Source of the DNA: Paenibacillus humicola
GTDB taxonomy: Bacteria > Bacillota > Bacilli > Paenibacillales > Paenibacillaceae
Assembly: GCF_028826105.1 (NCBI RefSeq)
Contig: NZ_JAQGPL010000001.1
Location: 3,870,501 to 3,934,500 of the forward strand
Direction of reading: 5' to 3'
DNA: 64,000 bases
Positions 26,559 through 35,370 of this stretch are shown piece by piece. The notes under the pieces are model-generated. The model was given only the letters and a program-made list of their open reading frames with translations, was not told where the DNA came from and did no database searches. Within the stretch, counting starts at the first letter, position 1, and each line of letters starts with the position of its first letter. The position numbers and the translations under genes were made by a program.

Positions 26559-27740
26559 TTACACCTGCGAGAAGGAAGCGGACATGTCGGTATCGCCGGC
26601 GTCCCGCACCGTTTTGACATATTTGGAGGTCCGGATCAATTCAAGGAGCCTGCGCTCGTAGTCGTCGGCATCGAACGGCACGTCCACGGTCTTGCCGGTG
26701 AAGGACGACAGCATAATGCCGTTGCCGATCGTAAGCCCCTTGATGCCTTCGGTTCCGTGCGCGATCAGCTCGCCTCCGCCGTTTCGTACGGCCTCGATAA
26801 ACTTCTCCGCCACCACCCGGTGACCCGAAGGCGCTTTGGTATTGACCGGAATTTCCGTATACCAGCTTTCCACATTTCCGAACTTTTCGGTCGTCTCCCG
26901 CAAATGCTTCAGCATCGAGATCCGGTTCCGGTACAGGATAAGCTTCTCGTTCTCGTACACAAGCTTTCCGTTCTCGCCGACGATTTCGAACCGGTTCGTT
27001 CCCGGCGATTCCCCGGTCGTCACGATGAAGTGGCCGATCATGCCGCCCTCATGCTCGAAATAAGCGGTCACTTCGTCCTCGACCTCGATGTCGTGGTATT
27101 TGCCGATGTGCGCATGGCCGGAAATCCGGGCGGGGACGCCGAACAGCCACTGGTACATGTCGAGATTGTGCGGGCACTGGTTCGTGAGAATGCCGCCCCC
27201 TTCACCCGCCCAGGTAGCCCGCCAGTCGCCGCTGTCGTAATACGCCTGCGACCGGAACCAAGCGGTGTTGATCCACGTCACCCGCGTCAATCGGCCCAGC
27301 TCGCCGCCGTCGACGATATCCTTCAGCTTCCGGTAGAACGGAAGCGTCCTCTCCTGGAACATCATGCCGAATACGAGCTTCGGATGAACCGCCTTCGCCT
27401 TCTCGTAGGCGTCGATCGACTTCTGCGCGTCGATCACGTGAACGGCCAGCGGCTTCTCGCACAAGACGTGCAGCCCGCGTTCGAACGCTTCCACCGAAAT
27501 CGGCGTATGCGCGTAATGCGGCGTGGCGATGATGACGGCTTCCGGGCCGGATTTGTCGAACATCTCCTTATAGTCCGTATACGCGACCGTGCCGCACTCG
27601 GCGGCGACCTTCTCCGCCTTTTCCTTGACGACGTCGCAGACGCCGACCAGCTCCACGCTGTCCAGCTCGGTCAAATAGCCGCAGTGCGTGTTGCCCCCGA
27701 TATTTCCAAGGCCGATCAGGCCGATTTTCACCTTATGCAT
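26559..27740 (-). CDS. Gfo/Idh/MocA-family oxidoreductase
   Basis: 393 residues. A Rossmann fold starts IGLIGLGNIGGNTH, the family's EKP motif is present as CEKPLAV near 94-100, and GGILTNQCPHNLDMYQWLFG is the substrate-side histidine/aspartate block of the C-terminal domain. These enzymes oxidise or reduce sugars or inositols with NAD(P). It is encoded 27 bases downstream of a sugar isomerase-like gene, itself next to a sugar importer, so it should act on the imported sugar. The exact substrate is unknown. Confidence 0.93.
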   Translation of the reverse strand: MHKVKIGLIGLGNIGGNTHCGYLTELDSVELVGVCDVVKEKAEKVAAECGTVAYTDYKEMFDKSGPEAVIIATPHYAHTPISVEAFERGLHVLCEKPLAVHVIDAQKSIDAYEKAKAVHPKLVFGMMFQERTLPFYRKLKDIVDGGELGRLTRVTWINTAWFRSQAYYDSGDWRATWAGEGGGILTNQCPHNLDMYQWLFGVPARISGHAHIGKYHDIEVEDEVTAYFEHEGGMIGHFIVTTGESPGTNRFEIVGENGKLVYENEKLILYRNRISMLKHLRETTEKFGNVESWYTEIPVNTKAPSGHRVVAEKFIEAVRNGGGELIAHGTEGIKGLTIGNGIMLSSFTGKTVDVPFDADDYERRLLELIRTSKYVKTVRDAGDTDMSASFSQV

Positions 27741-27767
27741 CGTTTTACCGCTTCCTCCTTTAGTCGT

Positions 27768-28601
27768 TCAGTTCCAATCCAGACCCGCGTCGTCCAAAAG
27801 CCCTTTAAGCGCCCGCACCGCCCGGACGAAGCGGGACGGATTGTCGAGCTCCGGATAATACTTGTGCAGATGCGGTTCGACGGAGAGAAATCCATGGAAA
27901 CCGGTATCCTTCAAATGCCGGATGAACGGCGCCAATTCGCCGTCTCCCGCTCCGGCCGGCACGAACATGCGGGATTCTCCCGCCGCATCCTTGACGTGCA
28001 CGTATTCGATATAGGATTTCAGCTTGGGCAGCGCTTCGGAAACCGGCTTTACGCCGTTCATCACGAAGTTGCCGGGATCGAACGCCAGACGCAGGCGCGG
28101 ACTGCGGCAGGCTTCGAGCAGCTCGAGGCAGCGGTCGTCCGTGTCCCCGTAAACCGCGCTCTCGTTCTCCAGCAAAAGCGTCACGCTGCGGCTCTCCGCC
28201 ACCGCGGCGAGCTCCTTCATCCGGCGCACCACTTCCCCTCGATGATCTGCGTGGTTCTCCCCCCCCGGAATAAAGTAGGAGAAGACGCGGATGTAGGGAG
28301 CCTCCAGGAAGGCGGCGATATCGCAAGCGCGCTTCACATGCTCCAACTCCGCCGCGAAATCGTCGCGAACCCCGTATTTGCCGATCGGCGAACCGACGGA
28401 GGAGACGCGGAAGCCGCCTGCGCTCAGCTTGGCTTTCGCCTCCTCCAGCTCGGCATCGGTCAGCTTCAGCACATTGGTCCCGCCGATGCTTCTCAGCTCC
28501 AGGTGGGAGATGCCCTCCGCCTGCAAAACCGCCAATTGTTCATCCAAATCCGGTGATATTTCGTCCGCAAATCCCGTTAACGTTACCGCCACTTGGCGCA
28601 C
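27768..28601 (-). CDS. Sugar phosphate isomerase/epimerase-like TIM barrel protein
   Basis: 277 residues with AP-endonuclease-2-type TIM barrel features: GISHLELRSIGGTNV, LLLENE carrying a probable metal-ligand glutamate, LAFDPGNFVM with an aspartate, VHVKDA with a histidine, and FLSVEPHL. IolE/IolI-like or hydroxypyruvate isomerase-like activity is common in the family. It lies between the binding protein gene (16 bases) and the oxidoreductase gene (27 bases), so they form one catabolic unit. Confidence 0.9.
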   Translation of the reverse strand: MRQVAVTLTGFADEISPDLDEQLAVLQAEGISHLELRSIGGTNVLKLTDAELEEAKAKLSAGGFRVSSVGSPIGKYGVRDDFAAELEHVKRACDIAAFLEAPYIRVFSYFIPGGENHADHRGEVVRRMKELAAVAESRSVTLLLENESAVYGDTDDRCLELLEACRSPRLRLAFDPGNFVMNGVKPVSEALPKLKSYIEYVHVKDAAGESRMFVPAGAGDGELAPFIRHLKDTGFHGFLSVEPHLHKYYPELDNPSRFVRAVRALKGLLDDAGLDWN

Positions 28602-28616
28602 CCCGCTCGCTTCGTT

Positions 28617-29933
28617 TTATTGTTCGTATTCCTTGGCCTTGCTTGTCAGCTCGTCGAACGCTTCCTCCGGCGTCATTTTGCCGAACATGACCGCTTCGGT
28701 AACGCTCTTGTAGTCCTTCGAATCGAAGTTGACCCAGCCTTTGGCGCCGGGATTGAACTGCTGGGCGTCGGGCGCGGTCATGGAGATCATATCCGCCGTC
28801 AATTTGTCGGCCGGCGTAAAGTTCGGCTCCATGGAAGCCAATATTTTGTTGGACGGCGGAACGCCCCGCGTCGTGCCGGAGATCGCCATCGCTTCGGGAT
28901 CGTTAATAAACCAGTCGATGAACTTGGCGGCTTCGTCCTTGTGCTTCGAATCCTGGCTGACGCCGAAGAAGAACGTCGCCTTAAGCCAGCCCCCGTGCTC
29001 CTTGTCCTTCGGCATCGCGGCAACGCCGATGCTTCCCGGCTTCAGGCTGTCCCATGAAGAAGCCTGGGCGGCATGGGCCGCGCGGAACAGAAATTTCCCG
29101 GTTACGAGCAGATCCAGCTTCGGATCGAGCTCTTTGTCCGCGACGGTCAGATCGGCCGGCGGAACGACGCCTTTGGCCCGCAGATCGTTAAACGTTTTGA
29201 TCCATTCCAGCCACGTATCGCGGTCGAAGTTGAATTTGCCGTCCATCGTGACGGGATAGCCTTTCCCTTTGCTGAGCTGGTAGGAGGTGTACGCTTCCCG
29301 GTTGCTCGTGAAGTCCTGCAGCGCGTAGTGGTCTTTGTCCAGCTTGGCCTTGATGTCTCTTCCGAGCTGGAAATAATCGTTCCACGTGATGCCGCCCTCC
29401 GGCAGCTTGAAGCCGAGCTTATCCAGCGCGCCTTTATCGTAGATGAGGCCCCAGGCGTTTTTCCCGAGCGGGATGGCCGTCTGCTTCCCGTCATATTTCC
29501 CCTGCTCCACGAGCCCGGAATCGATATCGGCCACATTGACGGAGCTTAAGTCGGCCAATTGGTTTCTGGCGTTCCAGTCGGCAAGCCACGACGCGTCCAT
29601 TTGAATGATGTCGGGCGCGTTTTTGGCCGCCGCCTGCGTATTCAGCTTGTCGATGTAGCCGTCAAAGCCGGAATATTCCGGTTCGAAGGTAACGTTCGGA
29701 TTTTTCTTCGTATACAGGTCCAAAATTTTCAAAGTCGCGTTATGTCTCGCTTCCGAGCCCCACCAGTTGATGCGCAGCTTGACGGGCTTGCCCGCCGCTT
29801 CTCCCGAAGCGCCCTGCGTCTCTCCCGTACTGCCCGTTCCCGTATTCGCCGCTCCGCCGCCGCATCCGGCCGCCGCCGTCATAACCGCCGCCAGCAGAAG
29901 CGGAAGCGCGATTTTTCCGCGTACCTTTGCCAT
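28617..29933 (-). CDS. Sugar ABC transporter substrate-binding lipoprotein
   Basis: 438 residues with a lipoprotein signal ending AAAGCG, the lipidated cysteine being Cys24, a Gly/Thr-rich linker and an SBP_bac_1 (family 1) fold. The length is typical of oligosaccharide or disaccharide binders. It is third in the operon after the two permease genes (31764 to 29975) and before the isomerase gene. No ATPase gene is nearby, so a shared MsmX-type ATPase is expected. Confidence 0.93.
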   Translation of the reverse strand: MAKVRGKIALPLLLAAVMTAAAGCGGGAANTGTGSTGETQGASGEAAGKPVKLRINWWGSEARHNATLKILDLYTKKNPNVTFEPEYSGFDGYIDKLNTQAAAKNAPDIIQMDASWLADWNARNQLADLSSVNVADIDSGLVEQGKYDGKQTAIPLGKNAWGLIYDKGALDKLGFKLPEGGITWNDYFQLGRDIKAKLDKDHYALQDFTSNREAYTSYQLSKGKGYPVTMDGKFNFDRDTWLEWIKTFNDLRAKGVVPPADLTVADKELDPKLDLLVTGKFLFRAAHAAQASSWDSLKPGSIGVAAMPKDKEHGGWLKATFFFGVSQDSKHKDEAAKFIDWFINDPEAMAISGTTRGVPPSNKILASMEPNFTPADKLTADMISMTAPDAQQFNPGAKGWVNFDSKDYKSVTEAVMFGKMTPEEAFDELTSKAKEYEQ

Positions 29934-29974
29934 TCCTCACAACCCCTTTGTCTATTATCGAATATTAGCTGCCG

Positions 29975-30823
29975 TTAGCCTTTAATTCCCGTTGTGGCAA
30001 TGCCTTCGACAAAATGCTTTTGCGCCAAGAAGAAAATGAGCGCGGACGGGATGACCGATACGAAGCCCATGGCCAGCAGCTGCCCCCACGCCTGAGCGGA
30101 CTGGGAATCGTTGAACATGCGCAGCGCCAGGCCCACCGTATATTTGTCGACCGAATTGATATACAGCAGATGACCGAAGAAATCGTCCCAGTTCCATAAA
30201 AAACAGTAGATGATAACGGTTACCAAAGCGGGTTTCATGAGCGGCATGACGATTCGCCAATAAATGCCGAACCAGCTGCAGCCGTCCATCTTCGCCGACT
30301 CGTCCAGCTCCCGCGGAATGCCCCGGATAAACTGCACGAGCAGGAAGACGAAGAACGTTCCGCCGGATCCGTTCGCCAGCGCATGCGGCACAATAAACGG
30401 CAAATACGTATTTACCCAGCCGAACTGGTGAAAAAGCGCATACTGCGGAATAATCGTCACCTGATACGGCAGCATCAGCGTCAGCATCAGGATGGAGAAC
30501 CACAGATTGCGAAGCGGAAAATCGAGCCGGACGAAGCCGTAAGCGACCAGGCTGCAGGACAGCACGGTCGTGATGACGACCCCGATTTCCAGCTGAAACG
30601 TGTTTAAATAAAAATCGGTGAACGAATGCTCCGGAATTGCGTACCAGCCCTTCGTGAAATTGCTCCAGACGGGGTGGGTCGGCAGCAGTCCGGGCAGCGC
30701 CAGCTCTTCGTTGGATTTCAGGGAAGCCCCGATCCACCACAGCACCGGATAGATCATAATGACGCTGAAGACCAGCAGAACAAGATGTCTGACGATCATT
30801 CGATTCGGGATCGCCTGCGTCAC
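29975..30823 (-). CDS. Carbohydrate ABC permease (MalG-type)
   Basis: 282 residues with six membrane segments. The EAA loop reads RELDESAKMDGCSWFGIYW, and the protein ends VEGIATTGIKG, as usual for this side of the transporter. Its start overlaps the stop of the other permease gene by 4 bases, indicating coupled translation. Confidence 0.93.
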   Translation of the reverse strand: MTQAIPNRMIVRHLVLLVFSVIMIYPVLWWIGASLKSNEELALPGLLPTHPVWSNFTKGWYAIPEHSFTDFYLNTFQLEIGVVITTVLSCSLVAYGFVRLDFPLRNLWFSILMLTLMLPYQVTIIPQYALFHQFGWVNTYLPFIVPHALANGSGGTFFVFLLVQFIRGIPRELDESAKMDGCSWFGIYWRIVMPLMKPALVTVIIYCFLWNWDDFFGHLLYINSVDKYTVGLALRMFNDSQSAQAWGQLLAMGFVSVIPSALIFFLAQKHFVEGIATTGIKG

Positions 30824-31764
30824 CTCCTTCTCCCTCCTTCCGTTTCATAAAACACCCAGTACTTGGAGGATAAAAAGATAACGGATGTAAAGGCTACAAT
30901 AATCAGCAGCATAATCCAGGCAAGTCCCGAAGCGTAGCCCATCTGCAGCTGGCCGAACGCCCGGTCGTACAAATAAAGCGCATACACATACGTCGAATCC
31001 ATCGGGCCCCCGTTCGTAATGATCAGCGCCGGGGTAAACATTTGAAAGGCCGAGATGATCCCCATCACGAGATTAAAGTAAATCGTCGGCGTCAGCATCG
31101 GCAGCGTAATGTTGAAAAACTGCCTCGTTTTTCCCGCGCCGTCGACGGACGCCGCTTCGTACAGATCGCCGGAGATCTGCTTTAACCCGGCAAGAAAAAT
31201 AACCATCGCCGAACCGAACTGCCACACCACCAGCAGCACCAGCGTTCCGAGCGCCGTATCGGGATTGGACACGTATCCCGTGCCCTCGATGCCGAAATAC
31301 CCGAGCAGGTGGTTGATATACCCCTCCTTTCCGAAAATGTTTTTCCACAGCAGCGACACCGCAATGCTCCCCCCGATTAACGAAGGAAAATAAATCATCG
31401 TTCTGTAGGCCGACATCCCTTTTACGTTTTTGGCCAGCAGAACGGCAACGAACAACGCGGCGACCAGCCGGAGCGGCACGGAACCGATCACGTACATGAA
31501 GGTGACCTTCACCGCGTGGTAAAACTTTTCGTCCGTTGCAATCCGTTCGTAGTTTCGCAGCCCGACCCAGCCCGGAGCCTCCAGCAGCGAAAAATCCGTG
31601 AACGAATAATACAGCGATTGCACCATCGGATACAGCGTCAGGGCCAAAAAACCGATCAGCCACGGTGATATGGCGATGTAGCCTGCGATCGGCGAATCCC
31701 AGCGCCTCCCTTTGGCAGCCCGGCTTTTCCGCAACGCGATCGATTCGCCTGCTTCCATTTTCAC
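30820..31764 (-). CDS. Carbohydrate ABC permease (MalF-type)
   Basis: 314 residues with six membrane segments after a basic N-terminus. The EAA loop reads DLYEAASVDGAGKTRQFF. It is the first gene of the importer/isomerase/oxidoreductase operon, preceded by AAAAGAGGTGATGCG. The promoter should lie in 31765-31860 and is a likely target of the 24768 response regulator. Confidence 0.93.
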   Translation of the reverse strand: MKMEAGESIALRKSRAAKGRRWDSPIAGYIAISPWLIGFLALTLYPMVQSLYYSFTDFSLLEAPGWVGLRNYERIATDEKFYHAVKVTFMYVIGSVPLRLVAALFVAVLLAKNVKGMSAYRTMIYFPSLIGGSIAVSLLWKNIFGKEGYINHLLGYFGIEGTGYVSNPDTALGTLVLLVVWQFGSAMVIFLAGLKQISGDLYEAASVDGAGKTRQFFNITLPMLTPTIYFNLVMGIISAFQMFTPALIITNGGPMDSTYVYALYLYDRAFGQLQMGYASGLAWIMLLIIVAFTSVIFLSSKYWVFYETEGGRRR

Positions 31765-31861
31765 GCATCACCTCTTTTGCCGTTTTTTTCAGTATAGGAA
31801 TTATGAGGAGCGATGACTATAAGAGCGGATTCCGATTTCTTTAGATCCGTTCTGATTTTTT

Positions 31862-31919
31862 CGAAAAAACGAAAAAGAAACGGCCTGCATCGCGTTTTGG
31901 CGGCGAAGACCGTTTCTTT
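31862..31919 (-). terminator. Intrinsic terminator of the frameshifted lipoprotein gene
   Basis: AAAGAAACGG (31874-31883) pairs with CCGTTTCTTT (31910-31919). The minus transcript runs on into TTTTTCGTTTTTTC. A second identical arm at 31933-31942 can pair instead. Confidence 0.75.
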
Positions 31920-31945
31920 CTAGCGGTGAAGACCGTTTCTTTCTA
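31900..31945. repeat. 23-bp tandem repeat duplicating a terminator arm
   Basis: Copies at 31900-31922 and 31923-31945 differ at one base (GCGGC versus GCGGT, then GAAGACCGTTTCTTTCTA). The second copy contains the stop codon of the lipoprotein gene. Confidence 0.85.
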
Positions 31946-32531
31946 ATCGGATAATTGCGGCGGTGTATCGCCTTCTTGACGGATGACAGTCGTTTCATTC
32001 GGAACGGACCGGATGATCCACATATGTTTTTTATTGCTGTCCCATGATTCAATGATTGTAACGTCAAAAGCATGGGGGCCGACCTGCTTTGCGCTTACGT
32101 CTAACTTAACATTGACGTAAACATTTTTACGGAGAATCGATAAGGTATATTTACCGGACGTATTTGGCAAAGTGATACCCTTGATCATATTGAAGCCCAC
32201 CGTATCATCGAACAGCGCAAATTTAATCGCTAAATTCGAGGTGAATTGAACAGGGGACTCAACAAGATTTACTCCAGCGTATACAATCAGCACTTTTTGT
32301 TTAGGATCGCCCTTTTATCTGATAAACCTTTCCATAAGAATCATCCGTTTTTCCTAAAAATCCCCCTTTATTGAAGCTATTTTGACCGTTTATATTCGTG
32401 TAGAGTGTGTTTTTCCAACTAAGATATACGGGAATATTAGGAGAACTGGTCCGGACCGGATCATCCTTTTTTGAAGAACAGCCTGAGATGATGAGGATGC
32501 TGAATAGGATAAAATAAAAAGGTTTCTTCAT
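31943..32531 (-). pseudogene. AT-rich lipoprotein gene with one-base frameshift
   Basis: The first frame starts at ATG 32531 after GGAGGATCGAA: MKKPFYFILF, then a lipobox ISGC (Cys18). It reads GKVYQIKG and stops at 32301. The coding sense continues one frame over as DPKQKVLIVYAGVNLVESP and so on to the stop at 31943. Removing one base from AAAAGGG (about 32311) yields a single protein of about 195 residues. The sequence is visibly richer in A+T than its neighbours, suggesting transfer from another source. No family was recognised; it has no obvious tie to the flanking operons. Confidence 0.7.
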
Positions 32532-32603
32532 TTCGATCCTCCTTCGCAATAACTTCATGACGAAGTTGGATTCCGATAGGTTGCATGAAGAGTTTTCCAA
32601 ACA

Positions 32604-32633
32604 TAAAAAAAGTGCCTGTTCATTAAACAGGCA
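32604..32633 (-). terminator. Intrinsic terminator of the hydantoin-type operon
   Basis: TGCCTGTT (32613-32620) pairs with AACAGGCA (32626-32633). The minus transcript continues CTTTTTTTATG. It is about 50 bases past the last operon gene. Confidence 0.9.
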
Positions 32634-32684
32634 TGAAATAATTTGTTCATGTTCAACGTTGAACTGGAGGTTGAAGCAGACGCA

Positions 32685-33920
32685 TCAGCGCGCCGCCAAT
32701 TCAAGCGCGACGCGCGCAAGCAGCTCGGTGCCGAGCGCGATATCGGCCGGCTCCGCAAATTCCGCGGGATGGTGGCTGACGCCGTCTTTGCAGCGGACGA
32801 AGATCATCCCGACGTCGGTGATCGACGCCATGATTTGGGCGTCGTGCCCGGCGCCGCTGACCAGCTCGAGGCATTCCAGCTTCATGCCGAGGGACTTTTC
32901 CTTCATCAGGCTGACGATCGCCGGACTGCACCGGACCGGATCGATTTTCATTCTTTCGTCGAAGCGGACCGCAAGACCTCTTCGATCACCGATTTCCAAG
33001 GCGCCGCTGCGCACCCGCTCGATGATTTCTTCTCTGCGAATCGCGTCGATATCCCGAATATCGACCGAGAACAAGGCGCGGCCCGGCACGATGTTCGTGC
33101 CGCCCGGCAGCACCGCGAGCCGCCCGACCGTTCCCGCGACAGGCGTCCCCGGATAGGACCGGCATATATGCTCGACCAGCAGCGCGATTTCGCCGGCGCC
33201 AAGCAGGGCGTCCCGGCGCATCGTCATCGGAAGCGTCCCCGCATGTCCGGCTTTTCCTTCGACCGAGACTTCCATCCAGGCGGGTCCGGCGATGCCGCCG
33301 ACAATCCCGACCGGCGCGCCCGCCCGTTCCAAAACCGGCCCCTGCTCGATGTGCATTTCCAGATAAGCCCGAACCTCGCCGGGTCTGCGCACGGCCTGTA
33401 CGCCGATTCGTCCGGGCTCGAGACCGAACCCGGCCAGCGCTTCCCGCCGCGTGATCCCCCGTCCGTCCGTCAGCTCCAGGTCCGCCTCGCCCGTCATGCC
33501 GGCCAGCGCCCGGCTGCCGAACATCCCGCTCTGGAAGCGCGATCCTTCTTCTTCGCAAAACGCGATCACTTCGATGGGCCGGAACGTGCATAGGCCTTCT
33601 TCCCGGAAATGCTGCACGACCTCGATGCCGCCAAGCACGCCGATCGCGCCGTCGTACTTGCCCCCGTTCTGCACCGTATCGATATGGGAGCCGATTACGA
33701 CCGGCGGCGCTTCCCGGTCCATTCCTTCGATGCGGCCGATCAGGTTGCCCGCGGGATCGCGGTATACGCTCATTCCCGCCTGCTCCATCCACTCCGCCGC
33801 GAGTGCCTGCGCCTGCCGGTCTTCATCGGAGAGGGCAAGGCGCGTGACCCCTCCCTCCGGCGTCCGGCCGATCCGGCCCAGCCGCTCGATCCGTTCTTCC
33901 AATCGCCCGCGATTAATCAT
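32685..33920 (-). CDS. N-carbamoyl-L-amino acid hydrolase / allantoate amidohydrolase family (M20)
   Basis: 411 residues. The dinuclear-metal motifs are GSHIDTVQNGGKYDG, CEEEGSRF, EMHIEQGPVLE and the final SGAGHDAQ. GGTNIVPGRALFSVDIRD marks the dimerisation and substrate region. The family removes the carbamoyl group from N-carbamoyl amino acids, ureidoglycolate-type compounds or allantoate. Last in an operon with HyuA and HyuB, it should take the ring-opened product and release an amino acid, ammonia and CO2. Stereochemistry and substrate are not readable. Confidence 0.92.
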   Translation of the reverse strand: MINRGRLEERIERLGRIGRTPEGGVTRLALSDEDRQAQALAAEWMEQAGMSVYRDPAGNLIGRIEGMDREAPPVVIGSHIDTVQNGGKYDGAIGVLGGIEVVQHFREEGLCTFRPIEVIAFCEEEGSRFQSGMFGSRALAGMTGEADLELTDGRGITRREALAGFGLEPGRIGVQAVRRPGEVRAYLEMHIEQGPVLERAGAPVGIVGGIAGPAWMEVSVEGKAGHAGTLPMTMRRDALLGAGEIALLVEHICRSYPGTPVAGTVGRLAVLPGGTNIVPGRALFSVDIRDIDAIRREEIIERVRSGALEIGDRRGLAVRFDERMKIDPVRCSPAIVSLMKEKSLGMKLECLELVSGAGHDAQIMASITDVGMIFVRCKDGVSHHPAEFAEPADIALGTELLARVALELAAR

Positions 33921-33960
33921 GGCCGTCTCTCCTTCCTTTGCGTTCCCGGCTTTTTTCCGC

Positions 33961-34332
33961 TTACCTGCGCCGCGTGGGGGGATATTCGGGAGAAGGAAAG
34001 CCGAATACCATCACGACGTCCTCTTCCCCCGTGTTCGCGATCCCGTGCCAAACGCCCGGCGGGATGAAGAGCGCCTGATTCGCGCGAAACGGCACGGCTT
34101 CGCCGTCCAGGCGCAGCTCGCCGCTGCCATGGACGACATACACGAATTCCTCCGTCTCGTGCACGATTGATGCCGTCACGGTTCCAGGCTTGAAACATGA
34201 ATAGCCGAGCGTCGCCAGGTTGTCCGGGACGCGCTCCCGGGTGATCAGTATTTTGCTCCAGCTGCCGCCTCCAAGGTCGGCCGGCGGAATATCTTCCAGC
34301 GAAATAACGGGAATTTTACGGTCCAACGGCAA
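33961..34332 (-). CDS. Small single-domain cupin protein
   Basis: 123 residues with one cupin barrel. The metal-binding motif region is IVHETEEFVYVVHGSGELRL, and the second motif PPGVWHGIANTGEEDVV supplies a further histidine. Such proteins act as isomerases, dioxygenases or binding proteins. Placed between the permease gene (6 bases) and the carbamoylase gene (40 bases), it may process or racemise the imported compound. The reaction is unknown. Confidence 0.85.
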   Translation of the reverse strand: MPLDRKIPVISLEDIPPADLGGGSWSKILITRERVPDNLATLGYSCFKPGTVTASIVHETEEFVYVVHGSGELRLDGEAVPFRANQALFIPPGVWHGIANTGEEDVVMVFGFPSPEYPPTRRR

Positions 34333-34338
34333 TTCCTC

Positions 34339-35340
34339 CTATGATGATCTTGCTTTCGTTCTCGACTCCTGACGCTTCTTGACCAGCTGGGAAAAGGTAA
34401 CGGCCAGCACCAGCGCGCCGCCGTAAAACAGATTCTGGACGAACGTCTGCACGCCCATGATGGTCAGCCCCGTAATTCCCGTCACCAGCAAATAAACCGC
34501 GACGAAGGAGCCCCAAGGATTGAATCGGCCGGGCACGATGCTCGTCGCGCCGAGAAACGCCGCCGCGAACGCCGGCAGCAGATAGGACAGCCCGGACGTC
34601 GGATCCGCAGCGCCGGTCGTTCCGGCATAAAGTACGCCCGCAACCGCGCTGATGAAAGCCGAGGCGATCAAGCTGAGCCAGCGGACCCTGCTGACGCGGA
34701 TGCCGCTCAGTCTGGCCACGTTCCGGTTTCGGCCCACAAACAACAGACGGCGCCCGACCGTCGTAAATTCGAAGAAATACCACAGAAAAACGCAGAGCGC
34801 GAGCCCGTAATAAAATTCAAGCGGAATGCCGAGCAGCCGCTTGACGACCACCCATTGGATGAGTCCGTCCGAAATGCCGCTGATCGTCGTCGAGCCGCTG
34901 ATCCATAAAATGATGCCGTTGACGACGGTTCCCGAGCCCAACGTGACGATAAACGGATCGATGCCGAACAGCATGACGAATGCCCCGTTCAGGAAACCGA
35001 CCAGGATTCCGCCGGCAAGCGCCGCCGCGATCGCCCATCCGATCGGCACGTGATGCTGCACGTTGAGCACGGCGACGACCATGCTCGACAGCGTCAGCAC
35101 GCTTGCGACCGACAGATCGTAATCGCCTGTCGTCATCGGAATGAGCAGCCCGAGCGTCAGGACGACAAGAACCGCCTGAGAACCGAGAATGGTCGAAAAA
35201 TTTGCGGCGGTGAGAAAATTGTCCGGGCTTAAACTCCCGAAAATCAGGATGACCAGCACCAGGGCGCCGACCAGCGCGAATCGTTCCAGACCGCTTTCCA
35301 AACGGCCGGCAATCCCGTCATCGTTCCGGGGTTTACTCAT
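34339..35340 (-). CDS. Ribose-type ABC transporter permease (RbsC family)
   Basis: 333 residues with about eight to ten membrane segments. The family marks are GLLIPMTTGDYDLSVASV, FIVTLGSGTVVNGI and the loop GRNRNVARLSGIRVSRVRWL. It works with the ATPase gene upstream (30 bases) and the binding protein at 36955. It should import the substrate of the hydantoin-type enzymes rather than a sugar, judging by context. Confidence 0.92.
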   Translation of the reverse strand: MSKPRNDDGIAGRLESGLERFALVGALVLVILIFGSLSPDNFLTAANFSTILGSQAVLVVLTLGLLIPMTTGDYDLSVASVLTLSSMVVAVLNVQHHVPIGWAIAAALAGGILVGFLNGAFVMLFGIDPFIVTLGSGTVVNGIILWISGSTTISGISDGLIQWVVVKRLLGIPLEFYYGLALCVFLWYFFEFTTVGRRLLFVGRNRNVARLSGIRVSRVRWLSLIASAFISAVAGVLYAGTTGAADPTSGLSYLLPAFAAAFLGATSIVPGRFNPWGSFVAVYLLVTGITGLTIMGVQTFVQNLFYGGALVLAVTFSQLVKKRQESRTKARSS

Positions 35341-35370
35341 GCTCCGTTCCTCCTAGCATGCACCGGGCCG

